Of a stretch of 64,000 bases of DNA, positions 1 to 14,100 are shown piece after piece. Origin of the DNA: Notospermus geniculatus. Taxonomy: Eukaryota; Nemertea; Pilidiophora; Heteronemertea; Lineidae. The stretch is taken from assembly GCA_002633025.1 (NCBI GenBank), contig NMRB01001943.1, positions 65,961-129,960 on the forward strand, in the 5' to 3' direction. The position numbers and the translations under genes were made by a program. Each line of letters opens with the position of its first letter. Position 1 is the stretch's first letter. Below the pieces are notes generated by a model that saw only the letters and a list, made by a program, of their open reading frames with translations, searched no databases and was not told the DNA's origin.

Positions 1-909
1 TGGTTCTATACGATCACAAGTAGGGCCTACCGTTGCTTAATCCTGCGCTGTTTTCATTCTTTTCGGAACACTCTGTATACCACGGCATTTTGCACACAGA
101 AGATTCGCCCGAGTGATTATCGACCAATTCACATTGACCGCTAGAAAGTGACCAGGCGTGCAACAGCGAGCGATTGGTCGGTCATTGATGGCGCGAAAAA
201 AGACTCACTGCATATTAATGAACGGGCGTGAATTTTGTTTGGAGTGTTTTGATATCTTAGAAGCGATTCTAGGTTATGTTTACATGCACTGTACAGTTGT
301 GAAAAAGTGCACACACAGGGAACTGACTTAACACACAAAATATAGTTGACAGCAAATGATACTGGAATGGTAGTGCTAGCTAGGCCAAGAGTTTTCAAAA
401 GCAACTACAGACTTAGAGTAAACGCCTACCATCACCTGATTATCTGAGCATAAGGTATAGAGCTTGTGCAGATGACATCATCATAGGAAAATCTGCCATC
501 TTGACAGTAAAATTGACGTCAAATGACGTCGTCGACCCATGTGGCAAACTTCGTCTTCAGCGCAATTGGAGTTTGTGCGACGTCATGACATCATTTACTC
601 ACTTTGTCGTTTACGTCAGCATGGTGGACCGCCGGTCAAAAGTGACGTCATAATGAGCCACTGCACAAGCTGTATACGAAGTTTATGTCACCAACTCGTA
701 CAAGACGCAGGCAGCACTCGTAGGCGTAGGCAGGTCTCCACTGGAAAGCTCTCGGAGAGTCCTTTCCAAGGGTTTCTGGAAGATTTTGGATTTGGAAGTC
801 CCCACTTGCCGTAAAAGGGTTAACCCTTCCCCATTCACATTTACCGGTACCTAGAGGGGTACGCCTGCCTGGTGGTAACTAAGTACTGTTCACTGTCACC
901 ATATCAAAC

Positions 910-1216
910 CATCTTCGATAATCGAAGGCCGATCTGCTCACCACTGGGTTACATCGCACATCACCCTTCGAGAAATTGACCGGTCCGCGGCGAATCCGCT
1001 GCCTCTCGAAGAGGAGGCCAATCAGAACCGGTATTGTAAAATTTGAATCGTGGTGCAAATAGTGGTAGCCGAAGACCCAATATAAAGTGCAATATGATTG
1101 GTCGACCAGTAAAGTTGGCATTGTGCCAAGATATGCCGCGGACTGGTCTATTTCTCGAAGGGTGATGTGCGATGTAACGCAGTGGTGAGCAGATCGGCCT
1201 TCGATTATCGAAGATG
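910..1216. mobile_element. MITE-A copy 1 (CATCTTCGATAATCG ends)
   Basis: About 307 bp with long terminal inverted repeats (TIRs) of roughly 75-85 bp starting CATCTTCGATAATCGAAGG. It is flanked by TATCAAAC (902-909) and TATCAAAT (1217-1224), an imperfect 8-bp TSD. It is a sister of the copy at 2626-2932. Downstream of SPEF1; no coding capacity. Confidence 0.88.
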
Positions 1217-1345
1217 TATCAAATTGTCTTGTGACATAACGGAAATGCACAACGCTGTGAAGTGTCTGCCAGTGATATTGGCATGCTATATATCCAGTTG
1301 TGCCCTAATAAATAGTATCTCCAAAATGCGTATCTCAAACTAGAG

Positions 1346-1869
1346 CCCTTTTACACTAGCCCATCGAAGCATGCCGAGCTCAAATCCAGACATGAGCCCG
1401 CTTTGAATTCAAGCGAGATAGGGCCATTTACACTACAGGCCTTGCCGTTTGACGGGCGTGATTTTGCATGCACCTCGCAAACAATAGAAATTCTATTGTT
1501 TGCGAGGTGCATGCAAAATCGCGCCCGTCAAACGGCAAGGCCTGCACTACAAAAATCAACAGAGCCAAATCCGGGCCAAGCCCACCCAGTCACCTGTGAA
1601 AACGTGCTGGTTTTGCGGCAATGATGCAAAGGCCAAGGTCGGCTAGTTGACTCATGCGCACTGCCCCCACAAGGGGCTAGATTAGCTCTAGGTGTTTAGA
1701 CTGGCGGAATTTCAACCGAACCGTGCTCGACCCGGACCAAGCCTACCTCAGATTGCAGGCCTAATTTGCTACCAGGACAAACTACCTCAACTCGTTTACA
1801 GTTGGCAAAACTGTATCGAACCGTGCTCAGTCCAGACTGAGCACGGCAAGATTTCGTAGTGTAAAAGGG
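1346..1869. mobile_element. TIR element CCCTTTTACACTA with an inner palindrome
   Basis: TIRs CCCTTTTACACTA (1346-1358) and TAGTGTAAAAGGG (1857-1869). Inside lies a 109-bp near-perfect palindrome (1436-1544, centre 1490, one mismatch) flanked by CACTA on both sides, plausibly a second, nested insertion. Confidence 0.7.
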
Positions 1870-1975
1870 GCATATGTCCTTAGTTGATCCCATTTACCAA
1901 AGGATATCTGCCTCCGAAATTTCCTTCCTATAAAATATCTAGTCCTTGACGAAAATTCGAAGCTGCCTGGACGCC

Positions 1976-2137
1976 TCATGTTTTTGAACTATAATTTGAT
2001 GCTTTTTTTCGCACGGCGTTTGGACTCGAATGTTGATTTGTTGGTCGAAGCTGTTCTAATCGACTCGTTAGATCATCTATCCTGATGTCCTTCAGATTGA
2101 GAAGGTGCTCTAAACGACGGATCTTTGCTTGTAAAAT
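1976..2137 (-). CDS. SPEF1: SPEF1 coding exon 6 (C-terminus)
   Basis: Acceptor CATCTCCGCTACAG before 2137, stop TGA at 1978-1976. Encodes 53 residues: the coiled coil ILQAKIRRLEHLLNLKDIRI, DDLTSRLEQL, then a polar tail ending SSKT. A 302-bp MITE (2182-2483) begins 44 bp upstream of this acceptor, inside intron 5. Confidence 0.94.
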   Translation of the reverse strand: MLQAKIRRLEHLLNLKDIRIDDLTSRLEQLRPTNQHSSPNAVRKKASNYSSKT

Positions 2138-5100
2138 CTGTAGCGGAGATGAGAAAAGTACTTGTATGTTAGAATGGTTCACAGGGTTTCCGCCAGGAAA
2201 AAAATGAGGGTACGGACCAAAAAAATTATTTTTGAAAAAAAAAATTTTGAAAAATTTTTTTTTTTTTTAAATTTTTTTTGTTGATTTTTTAAAAGGTTTT
2301 AAACGATGTTTGGTGCCATTTTAGGCGTATTTTGAAGCATAAAATCCCCGCGCCGGTCATGCCGGTTGTTTGGTTTCGTCCGGCATGTCATGGAAAAATG
2401 GTTACCCAACGTTTTTGAGGGTACGGATCCGTACCCTGGAAAAATTTAACGGTACGGAATTTTACCCTCTGGCGGAAACCCTGGTTCAGCATGAGAGAAT
2501 ACCGGTACATGATTCTCGAATTCACAGATCTCCGCACTTCCACTGAAATCTCAACCATGGTTGAGATTTCGGTGTAAAGTCGGATGAGAACCTCTACCGT
2601 AGTTGATATCAGACTATATAAACCCCATCTTCGATAATCGAAGGCCGATCTGCTCACCACTGCGTTACATCGCAGATCACCCTTCGAGAAAAAGACCAGT
2701 CTGCGGCGTATCTTGGCACGATGCCAACTCTACCGGTCGACCAATCAGATTGCACTTTATATCGGGTCTTCGGCTACCAGTATTTGCACCATGAGGAAAT
2801 TTTGCTACACGGGTTCTGATTGGCTCCTCTTTACGAGGCAGTGGATACGCCGCGCGGACTGGTCTATTACTCGAAGGGTGATGTGCGATGTAACCCAGTG
2901 GTGAGCAGATCGGCCTTCGATTATCGAAGATGTATAAACCCAAACTTTTAACTTTTTTTTAATGATGACACCATGCGTTGTATACACAGCAGATACTTAC
3001 ACTGATAGTTTCCTCTTTGGCGAGACATTCTTGTGACTTCTCTTCAAATACCAACCGGGGCACAAAATCGGACGTGTACGACGACGCCTGGGCCTTTGTG
3101 ATGTTGGCCCTGAAATGGGGAGAAGGACACATGTAGGTCTACTTAGAATCAATGGGTAAGGCCCCTATTACACAGAGCTATACGCTATTCGGTATTGCTA
3201 TTCGGTATACGGTATAAAATTGGACATGCACAATTCGAACAAAAAGCGAAGAGTGTACCCTCAGAATAGTTTTGTCTTATGTAAACCACTCATTGAAATA
3301 ACCTTGCTCGAGCCACACTATAGATGTGCCCTACGAAACGTGCCTAGAATACTGAATAGCGTATAGCTCTATGTAATAGGCCTAGGGGCCTAAAAGGCCA
3401 AGATTCTGCCTTGGAATGGGCAGACACTAAATTCTAAACATGTCACACCATACGTTTTCAGAGACATACACCAAAATCGCAGTTGTGCAGTCACAGAGGC
3501 CTGGCTTTGCCACTGGGATCTAGCTCCTCCAACATTATCATATCAAAAGCGTCAGTGTCAGGACTTTGATTCGAAGATATCAACAGCCTGCTGTGTGGTC
3601 AGCAATGCCGACCATCACCAACAGGCGAAGCTGGACCCCGGCAATGCCAAACCTCTTGCAGAAAATTACCGGCAGATGATTACGAAATAGTCTGTTGATT
3701 TTGATTTACTTTGACACTAAGGCCACATAAAATAAATAACTTGTTTCTCATCAGAACATTGGTGAAGGTAAGGTCCGTCAGGGCAATTTATATTTTATAT
3801 TTTATATTTAAATTTCCAGGTATTTTACGGAGAAAGATAGACCAGGGCAATTTATAATTTTCTTTTTGAAGAAAATGTACGTCAAAGTACAACAGTTCGG
3901 GGTCATGAAGGTCGGTCTGGGAATAGGGAGACCACACACACGTGGCAAATTCAGGCCTGTCACAACTGTTTACAACCTGTCAGTGTCAGGTTGCCAGAAG
4001 TGACTTTTTACACATCATGCTGCCGTGGAAAATGAGTGTTTTTTATCTTTGAAAATACAAATTTTTATTCAGCTGTGTTTATTTTGTCAGGCCGGCCCAT
4101 TTATAATTTATATTTTGAAAATATAAAATATAAAAAAATATCCATCCGGCACGAAAAATCCGTCCGGCCGCTGATGAGAAACAAGTAATTTTTTTTATGT
4201 GGCCTAATGTGCAAAAATAGTATCATAACTTACACATCGCATTTCAACACAAGAAAATAACTATACAATACATATGTTACATTTTGTTACATAATCACAC
4301 ATACACTTACAAGTACAATGTACAAGACAAGACAGAAATATTTGAAAATAGGAAGAGATTATGCACAGAGTCGAATCATGACATGTTGACAGTGATAAAA
4401 TTTAAAGGGACCCGTACAGGCAGCCTTTTCATAGGCATTTTGATGTGCCCATTACACCGATCGGTTGGCATGAGAATCTAACTCTGACATCTATTGCAAG
4501 TAAAATACACTAAACATCAACATTTGAGCCAAAATCCGTAGGTTGTCAGTTGCTAGCGCCACCTGTGATGAAGTGACCGCACTGATATAAGCCTAATAGC
4601 TAGTTGCCTATAGCGTCCCTTTAACCATGAAACTTGTTACAGTGTACCTACATGTATGAATGTACACCACCCTGTGAGGTGCTGTACCAATGATTAAAAG
4701 GAACGACCTACCCCNGGCGGATCCAGAATCATGGGAAAGAGGGGGCACAGCCACCACACATTGTGGAAAACCTTGGTCAAATCAAATTTAAACATCTTTT
4801 CAAAATTTCCCAGTCAATTTTAAAGGTTTTCCACAAAATAGAGGGGGCACGGGCCGGGTGTGCTCCCCCTTGGATCCGCGCCTGAGAATATTGCACATCA
4901 CTTGGCCCAACCGGTAGTCCAAGGACTTACCCCGTGTAGTCACACAGAAATCTCTGAAAGGTATAGTCCGCTGGTTTTCGTATCTGGAACTCCCTCACCG
5001 CCTTCATAGCTTCCGTATGTAATGTCCTATTCGTCAGGACACTCATGTTGTCCCGACGGGGCATTAGTGGGTTTTTCCCGTACGGCATGACGAAAACCGC

Positions 5101-8100
5101 GACAACTTCAATTTGTTGACTATTTCCAAGATGGCAGTACAACAAAAATTCACTCTCAATAACGAGGGGGCAAACGGTAGGCCCTGTTACATGACACAAG
5201 CCTATAGGCCTTATCTAGGCCCTATGACACAAGGCTACGATAGGTCTAATTTCCAAATACAGAAGCTAAATTTACAAAGTTATCGAAGTCCCTGGCTTAG
5301 AAAAATAACGGGTCATGACTACTCAATTCCGCTGTTGTTACTGTTTTATTTTGACTTAGTCAAGTAACTGGACTTAATAGGCTTCAGTATGTTTAATAGG
5401 CCCGGGTATACATTGATATTTGGTATCGGTACCCGCAAATCCAGAGGAATCGGAATCAGTTCTTGTTGGTTTAGGCCTAGGGCGGCTTGAGATATGAGTA
5501 GGCCTATGCGTGGATTAAATGTAACGTCGATAACAGTGGGTTGGTATAGAATGATGGGATGTGGACACCTGAACCATGGAGGGGTGTACCTCTCCATGGC
5601 TCGGGGGGTGATACACGCTCCGAGTCGTGGTTCATTCAAGCCTACCTGGGTCCGCACTTGGGGAAGATACGCATGTGCAGAAAGCGTCGTGCGTCTCGGC
5701 TAGAGTCAGCACCCGCGCAACCAGGCGGCGGCGGCGTAGTCTGACGTATGCACCAAACTTAAATTCTGCCCGCAAATAATAATTGCACGCTCTGCTCACT
5801 CAATTCCACGTCTGATACTTCAATTTTTACGACGTTCACCGTTCCCGATGCGTTGCAGCCTCAAACGCGCCTTCATCATCAACTACAGGCCATTTTATGT
5901 CATTCTGGCCGAATCTTTTTCATAACCATTTTCACACGCTGTGTTCCACATTTGACATCAGTTTGCTTCGCAGATTGGCTGCGTTGCGGCGTTCTGGGAA
6001 CATGATGTCAAGGAGAATAAAATTTGAGGTAATAGACGCTTCTCGAATTCGCAGATCTGCGCACTTCCGCTGAAATCTCAACCAGAACCTCGATCTGAAA
6101 CGGGCTCTATCTGATGCCATTCATGATTCAGCAATAGTCGAGTCTGATGCAATGTCTTCGAAGTCACTGTCGTGAGGTTGTCTGCGTCACGTCATTCAGT
6201 TTCAGACCGAGGTTGTGGTTGAGATTTCGGCGGAAGTGCACAGATCTTTTTCATTTACGTCAATTTGAGAACAGGCTATACAACGTGGAATTCCATGAGT
6301 AATTTCACTAATTATGATTTCTATATGCCATGGTACATGATTTGTGAGGCAGTCTAGGAAACTGTCGGATGTTGCGTTTGAGTAAAGGCGCTGCTCCACG
6401 TGACAGTTTTCTGTCGAAAGTTTGCTGTCAGATAGTAACTGTCCAACGACTATCCCGTGGAAGTTGTTCAGCTAATGACGTATGACAGCAATAATTGCTG
6501 TCATACAGTCATTAGCTGAACAACTTCCACGGGATAGTCGTTGGACAGTTACTATCTGACAGCAAACTTTCGACATGTGGAGCCGCACCTTTAGAGTTAC
6601 TTCACAGTCCGTCAAAGCAAGGAACAGAGAAAGCACTTCTAACAGTTACATATAATACAATACATATGACAGAGTGTATTAACACTATGATTATGACAAA
6701 AAAGTGTATTCTGTCATAATCATAATGATAATTTTGTGTTGATGTGTAAAATGATGACTTCTGAAAACTAGAATATTCTCAATTGCAAAGATTACCCTGG
6801 CCAGGGTCTCCGGAAAAAAAGTCTCCCAAAATTATCAGAAAAATGGAAATTATCAGCTCCAACATATTTTTTCTGACACACCATGTTGTTTGACTGACCG
6901 ACCACTGTCAATCGACTGACCGACCGCTGTCAATCGACTGACCGACCGCTGTCAATCGACTGACCGACCGCTGGCAATCGACTGACCGACCGCTGTCAAT
7001 CGACTGACCGACCGCTGTCAATCGACTGACCGACCGCTGTCAATCGACTGACCGACCGCTGTCAATCGACTGACCGACCGCTGTCAATCGACTGACCGGC
7101 CGCTGGCAATCAACTGACAGACGACTGTCAATCAATCGACTGACAGACGACTGTCAATCAATCGACTGACAGACGACTGTCAATCAATCGACTGACAGTA
7201 GTCTGTCAGTCGATTGACAGTCAATCAATCGATTGATTGACTGTCAATCAATCGACTGACAGACGACTGTCAATCGACTGACAGACTACTGTCAATCGAC
7301 TGACAGACTACTGTCAATCGACTGAAAGTTAAGGACTGGTACTGCATGGACAAATGATAACTATCCAAAATGTCAGACTGCCTGAAAATGATAAAGCATG
7401 AGTCCAATGCGTAGAAGCACAGCATGACAGACAGAACATGCACAGAGAGAGCCTTCTAAACGCCATGTACTGGTAATATACACGTACGTCACCAATATTT
7501 ACAGCTGACTGACAGGAGAAAATTACCTCGGCACTGGAGACAACTTTGACATTTTTTTATTCGAGCCAGCAGTCAGTCTCGTGACGTGACTGCTACTTGA
7601 ACCCATCCTGGGAAATAAAGACCATACATATTAACCAGCAGTCAGTCTAGTCACATGACCGTTATTTTAACTCATCTGTCCCCAGAGTCCAGCAGACGGC
7701 ATCTTCTGTCAAAGTTTTCTCACATCCTGTGGTATTGATTGAAAAATATTTGAAGAAAGTTTGTTCCTGTGAACCATCTGAAGAATCTTTCTTCAAATTT
7801 TTTCCAATTCATTTCCGAGGCTTTTAGAAAACTTCACTAACAGAAGATACCGTCTGCTCAAATCTGGGACAGGGGTGGATCCGGGGGGGGGGGGGGGTGC
7901 ACCCGGCACACCCCCGTTTCGGCCAAAAATCTGTAAAATTGAGCGTAGAATTCTGAAATTTGGGGCAAATCATTGAAATTCACCGCAGATTTCAATGTTT
8001 CTAGCACAGGGCACTCCCTCTTTCCGAAATCGTGGATCCGCTCCTGGCCCTGTAAGAGCAGATGAGTAGAAATCCCAAGTCGATGGAGGATTGAAATGAA

Positions 8101-11100
8101 CCCTCGTCAATAAAGAATACGAATTTTGAAATTGACAACAAGGATTATCAGAAATCATCATTTTTCGCATCTTGAGGGTTTTTGAGTACAGAATACACAG
8201 AATTTGTTGTCTGCCTAAACTCACACAGTTGGCTCATCACGATAGCGATAAAACTCGGGATTATGACTGAAAACAAACCAAAATGAATAACTCCTAACTG
8301 AAAAGGGGCTGTTCATTCTCATCTTAGGGATTGTCAAATCAGGCTGTTCGTGATCACCCTGACCTAAAAATATAATGTTGGGTCATTTCAATGACCAGAA
8401 ACTGACAGAAGAATCACTTTTTGTTGCTCAATGTAGGACCATTCTATTCTCTAGGTGGGGGTTGGAGGTGCCATAGGCCTATACATTGTGTTATGGTTGC
8501 ATAATGTCATTTCTTGCCCATTCCTGATAAAGGTGTTTTGGGTGACTTGATGTTTTCAATGCAATTGAATGGAGATGAAAGACCAATATAAGGGTGCAAG
8601 GGATGACAGTGGCGTGACCTGTCCAGGGTTTGAATAGGGACTAGGAAAGTCCTAGAAGATGTTAGATAATATTGAATAATTCTTTTTGTTACGAAGCAAT
8701 TTCTTAGACTTTCTTTGGCCAAAGGGTCACTGCAATGTTGTAGCTCAGAGTGCTTGCTTGAGCTATAGCCTAGAGTTTTAGTACTGCGTAGACATGGTAG
8801 TGCATCTGTGCCAAGTTTGTGGAAGATGTAAAAAACTGATGATAAACTTGGTTTCATGTGGATTATTGGAGATGTGGATTTAGAACTGATAATTCTGCTC
8901 TTGGATTACTATGTGACTACAGTTGTTTTTTATTGAGTGAATGGTGGAATACCAGCAGGCTGATAAGGTAGGACAACCTGTATCATCCCAACACTGAGTA
9001 GAAAATTGTCCCACAATTCATTATAGTTCCTTTAGATACGACTAGGTGGCGCCACAAAAATATTGTTTTAATCATAAATACCACCAATGTTATAAGACTG
9101 AAAAAAACACTAAGTGACACCATCTGGTCCTATCTAGAGGAACTACAATTAATCACTGGACAGTTTTCTACTAAAGGTTCAATTGTGTAATGAATAATGA
9201 TGTATCAATTTCAGAAGCAGGTTAGGTTTATCAGCAAACTATATTGTAAGATTGCATTGTTGGGTTTTCGGGGGGGGGGGGATTTATATCAAAATGTAAC
9301 ATTCCCTGCCCCAATCAGTACATTCAATCAGTTTGACTAGTGCCATTGGTATTGGGCCCTGTCCAGGGGCCCTTTATGTTCACTTAGAATCAAGACCTAT
9401 GGTATATAACAGTGCATAATAGGCATCAATTGCCTTTTCATTCAAGCCTAACCACCAACACTTCAGTACAATAGCCACCATTCAATGTAGGGCCTACTTC
9501 ATTGAAGCAAACCATAACCCCTCAGTGAAAAAATAGTTCGATCCTATTGTCAAAGAAAAAGAGCCATGACATAAGTCACTTCATGTTATGAATCCCTATT
9601 TTTAGTAGGCCTAGGTTATTAATAGCTCACTCTCTCTTAAGCGAAGAATTTCAAAATCATTTTTTGGGGTGTTCTTGTTAATTATGATGAAAAATCTTGC
9701 ATGATCAGGACCTCTAATGAGCAGCACAACCCATTTCTGAAGTAACATTTAGACTTTATGGCATTTTTGCGGGGCCTCATCACATTGATTAGCCTTTTGT
9801 TCTAGATAATGACTTATGATTGACTTGACAATTGATCCAATATTGATCATTTTCACCATAGAATCATCCCTGCAACTTTCAAATTCATAGCTTTTCTAGT
9901 TTTCCCAAGGATCACAAATCTTGGTCTCAAATGAAAATGAACAGCCCCTTTTAAGAAACTAAAGTATTCTATTAAAATAGTACAAATCTGAAAAATGAAT
10001 TCATGCATAACTGAACCTTGTCAAAGAAGTTAGTTGAAGAAATAAGAAATGCTTTGAAAATATCCCAAAGTCAGTGTTTCAGTCAGACTCGGACTGTATC
10101 AGATTTGCACACAAGCAAAGTTTCACGTGCGCATTGGATTTGTCAAAGTCAGACTTGCTGCCAAACTTGAGTTGACTGGTCCCCTGTCCTCGAGCCGCTC
10201 CGCTAATACGATTATTAGCAGAGCGGCTTTTTTCGGCTTGAGGACAGGGAACCAGTCTAGAACTACAGGTATTTTTCCCATTTTTCTCATGGCTCCAAAT
10301 GCTGACTGAAACACGATGGCTATTCAACTGACCTCAGATTCTCAAGACTTTTTTGACCTTGGAAATAAGCAAGCTGGGCAGAGTTCTCCTGCCCGGAGGT
10401 CTCAGGAGTTGCAGGGTTACTGGAAGTTGGACTACAAAAACACAGCGCACAACACTTATTTCTTAAGCTGAGCTAAAACGCTAACTGTTGGATAAGGCAG
10501 TAATGCAGGAGTAGAAATTGTTGTTATGAGGCAAAAGTATCCCCATCACCAGCTTTCACGAATCCACACTCTGAGCAGGTTGCTGAAGCAGGCAGCACAC
10601 CAGGCGATATTGCATTTGCAAGCGATCTGGGCCTGTATTCATAAAACCTTGCTAGCTTAGGCCAGACTTTTTTTATACCTTGTTTAGCAAACCCGCCGAC
10701 GTCCGAAATTCCAAAAACAAAATTAAAAAAAATATTTATTTTTGACCATTTAGCGAACCTGCCGACGTTCAAAATTGCTCAAAACAGAAAAAAAAATAAA
10801 ATTTTATCTTTATTTTTATTCCGACCGCCGCCCTTCCCGCCTGAGTAGTCTAATTAGCTCACGGCACCTAACATCATGAACAGAGCCACACTATGAGACC
10901 AATCACAATCGTTGTCTTATGAATAGTCTGTCGTGGTTAGAACAATGAATATTTATTTTGAAATAAAATTTTATTTTTATTTCTTTCTCCGCTCTGCTTG
11001 TTTTACAGAATGCTTTTGTGAAGGGAGAAAATAAATTTTTATTTTTATTTTTTTCCCGACCACCTCTACAAATCTCTGGAAATTGAAGTGCGCTAAACAA

Positions 11101-14100
11101 GGTATAAAAAAAGTCTGGCCTTACATGTAGTAATTTGGTTGCTGGTGGTGTACAATGGTCTGTACAAACTGGGCACTTTAGCAAGCAACTAAGCCCAGCA
11201 AAATTTTATGAACATGGGCCCTGATCCCAACGAGCAAAATCGGCTGTTGACGCCAGGTGTGCGCCAGACAGCGATGCATGGAATCCTCTCACCAGCGATA
11301 ATCACCCATTAGGCAAAAAAATAAAGTATCTGTTTCTTGTCCGTGCCCGCGTCATTTCCAGACCCTCCGCATCGAAAATTTTTTTTTTCACCAATTCCAA
11401 CTTTTCCCACTTTGCTTACGCAGCGCCTTCTATACAATGTACAGAAATGCTTCATCACTTGAAATCATCTTTATTTTTCATGGTATTTCCCCCCATCCAT
11501 GAAGAAAACGAAGAAAAAAAATTATTTGAAAATTTAAAAAAAATTCGCATGCCTGCATCAATTTTTGCTGACTTGCTGGACAAGAAACAGACAATTTTTT
11601 TTTTTGGCCTTAGCAAACAAGACCAAAACTGATATCACCTACAGGGCCATAGGAACAGGGAGCAGGGGGCAAATGNNNNNNNNNNNNNNTGCCCCCCCCC
11701 CCCCCCCAATATTTGGCTTGTCAAAAATAAAACTTTGGCAAACCTAACACCGTGTACATGTAAAGAGATTGAGAGAATTTTCATGGTCTATTTTCCTTAC
11801 CCAAGAGCTCGAGGTGGTTGTGACTTTGCAGTTGGACTGGCGTACGGATGCTGTCCATGACCTGCAAGAAAATTATGTATAATGTGTCTTTACCAACACC
11901 AGCAGAAGTTAACTATGAGATTTTTCCATCAGGGCCGAAGCCGTAGCATTATTGGCCCTGGTAATACGGAAGAGGCCATCTCAAGCTACTCATGTTCCTC
12001 ACTTGGATGGGGTCTTTTACTTGCCCTTGCAAAGGCACAAGGTACAAGGCACCATGGCTTACTGTCCCATGCGAGATTGGCCCTGGTAAATATGGAAGAG
12101 ACCATGTCAAGCTACTGATGTTCCTCACTTGGATGGGGTCTTTTACTTACAAGGCACCACGGTTTACTGTCCCATGCGACGGACGTGAACAGCCGGGGAT
12201 GATTAATCCCATATGGCCCGGTATTCGAACCCAAGACCTGCTGCTTGCTGAGCCCGAGGCTCCTCAAATTAACTGCCCCCACGTCTGAGCAGACAGTATC
12301 TTCTGTTGAATTTTTTTTAAACACGTAAAAAATGGAAAAATTTGAAGAAACATTCGTCAGATGGTTGATGGGAACAACCTTTCTCCAAATATTTTTCAAT
12401 CAATACCATACAGGAAGTGAGAAAACTTTGACAGAAGATGCCGTCTGCTGTAATGTGGGGGCAGATGAGTATCATTTGTCAAGTTTTCTGATGCTGGGCA
12501 AATGAATTGGAAAAAATTTGAAGAAACATTCTTCAGATGGTTGAAAGGAACAAACTTTCTTCAAATATTTTTCAATCGATACCATAGTATGTCAGAAAAC
12601 TTTGACAGAAGATGTCGTCTGCTGGACCCTGGGGACAGACGAGTTTAAGAAGTGGAAATCGGACCACGCATACCTTGTACATTTTGTGACAAATGATGCT
12701 GATTGTAACCACATTCCGTCTCTCTCCCCTGGTCAGCCTCCGGTCGATCGCTATACTGCCCTTTGGTGGCTTGTCGGTTTCGTTCTGACATGAGGACCTT
12801 GTCGATCTTAGAGCGCAGAATGAGTAAGACTCGCTCGACGGTGGACGCTTTACACGTTGCAATACTACGGATCACATCTTCAGAAAGTTCCATATTTAAC
12901 TTCTTTAATACTTTTCTGAAAGGGAATGACGATATTGTGACCTATTGATAATAGACAGGTTGCGCAGCGGCCCGACTCCGACTTCAACTACGAGAATGAA
13001 TTGCAATCCGCTATGGACATCCTTGATAAAAACGATTTGATAGAAGTTTTCAATTCGTCAAACACCATAATTGACGGCAGAAAAATGTGGCCTTATAAAT
13101 CGGAAGTGCGGATAAATAATGAATATTGAAGTCGTAATCCTAGTCGTTACGACTTGAAACACGACTATGATATTTGCGATTTACGTGCACTTCCGATTAC
13201 GAGTCAAAATTATTCTGCCACAAAGTTATGGCATTTTACGATTTGCAAACGTCTATCAAAGCGCTTTTATGAAGGATATCTACAGCGGACTGCAATTCAT
13301 TCTGGTAGTTGAAGCCAGAGTCGGAAATCTACGCAACCTCTCTAATAAAGGCAGCAGCAGACCAGGTGATATCACAAGTAATATGGTCGCCAGCGAGCAA
13401 ATTCGGCTGTTGACGCCAGGTGTGCGCTGGACAGCGATGCGTGGAATCCTCTCGCCAGCGATGATCGCCCAATATCAAACAATACCAAAACTGATATCGC
13501 CTAGTCTGAAGTGGCTGGCGAGAATATCAGTGGCGATTAGATCACTTGTGATATCACCTGAAGTGAATGCTATTTTTCATGATGTGCATTATTGACCACA
13601 AGAGGATGGTCTTAAGAATTTACCACAAACTACGTAGAGAATAAGATACTGATACCTCTCTAAGGACACCTTTCATTTGAGACACCTCTCTATTAAGGAC
13701 ACCTTGACCTGAGACTGACAACCCAGTCAGTAATGGGGAACTGGAGGAACTAACGTCACGACGTGGCGCTGCGAGTGGTGCAACCGAACTTTCTTTTTTT
13801 CTAACGTTATAATTCCATTTATTTCTGGCGTGAAAACAATCCTTTTGTTTCGGTCACCTGGCATCAAAATTTTACATTGTCTTGTAGCAGATGAAAACAT
13901 CTGCATTTTTCGGTACTTTTTTCCTTAAAATGCAAAGATAGGATGGCGATAATGGCAACGTGTTTACCTTATTATTCCTGTAGAAAAATGTACAGCTCAC
14001 TTTTTCATGACGCAAGGTCAACACCTAAAACGACGTCAATGACGTTGGTTCAGTCGCACCACTCGCAGCGCCGACCTGTCGGGATAAACGGCACGCGGGT

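Larger units (their letters stand above)
10592..11308. mobile_element. MITE CCAGGCGATATCGC, split by insertion
   Basis: Left part 10592-10627 and right part 11227-11308 together reconstitute the first two thirds of the element at 24259-24490. The middle is interrupted by the insertion 10628-11222, and the 3' end is missing. Confidence 0.82.

Noticed and set aside
6891-7325. CRISPR array
   Set aside because: Direct tandem repeats without unique spacers in an animal genome; a minisatellite.
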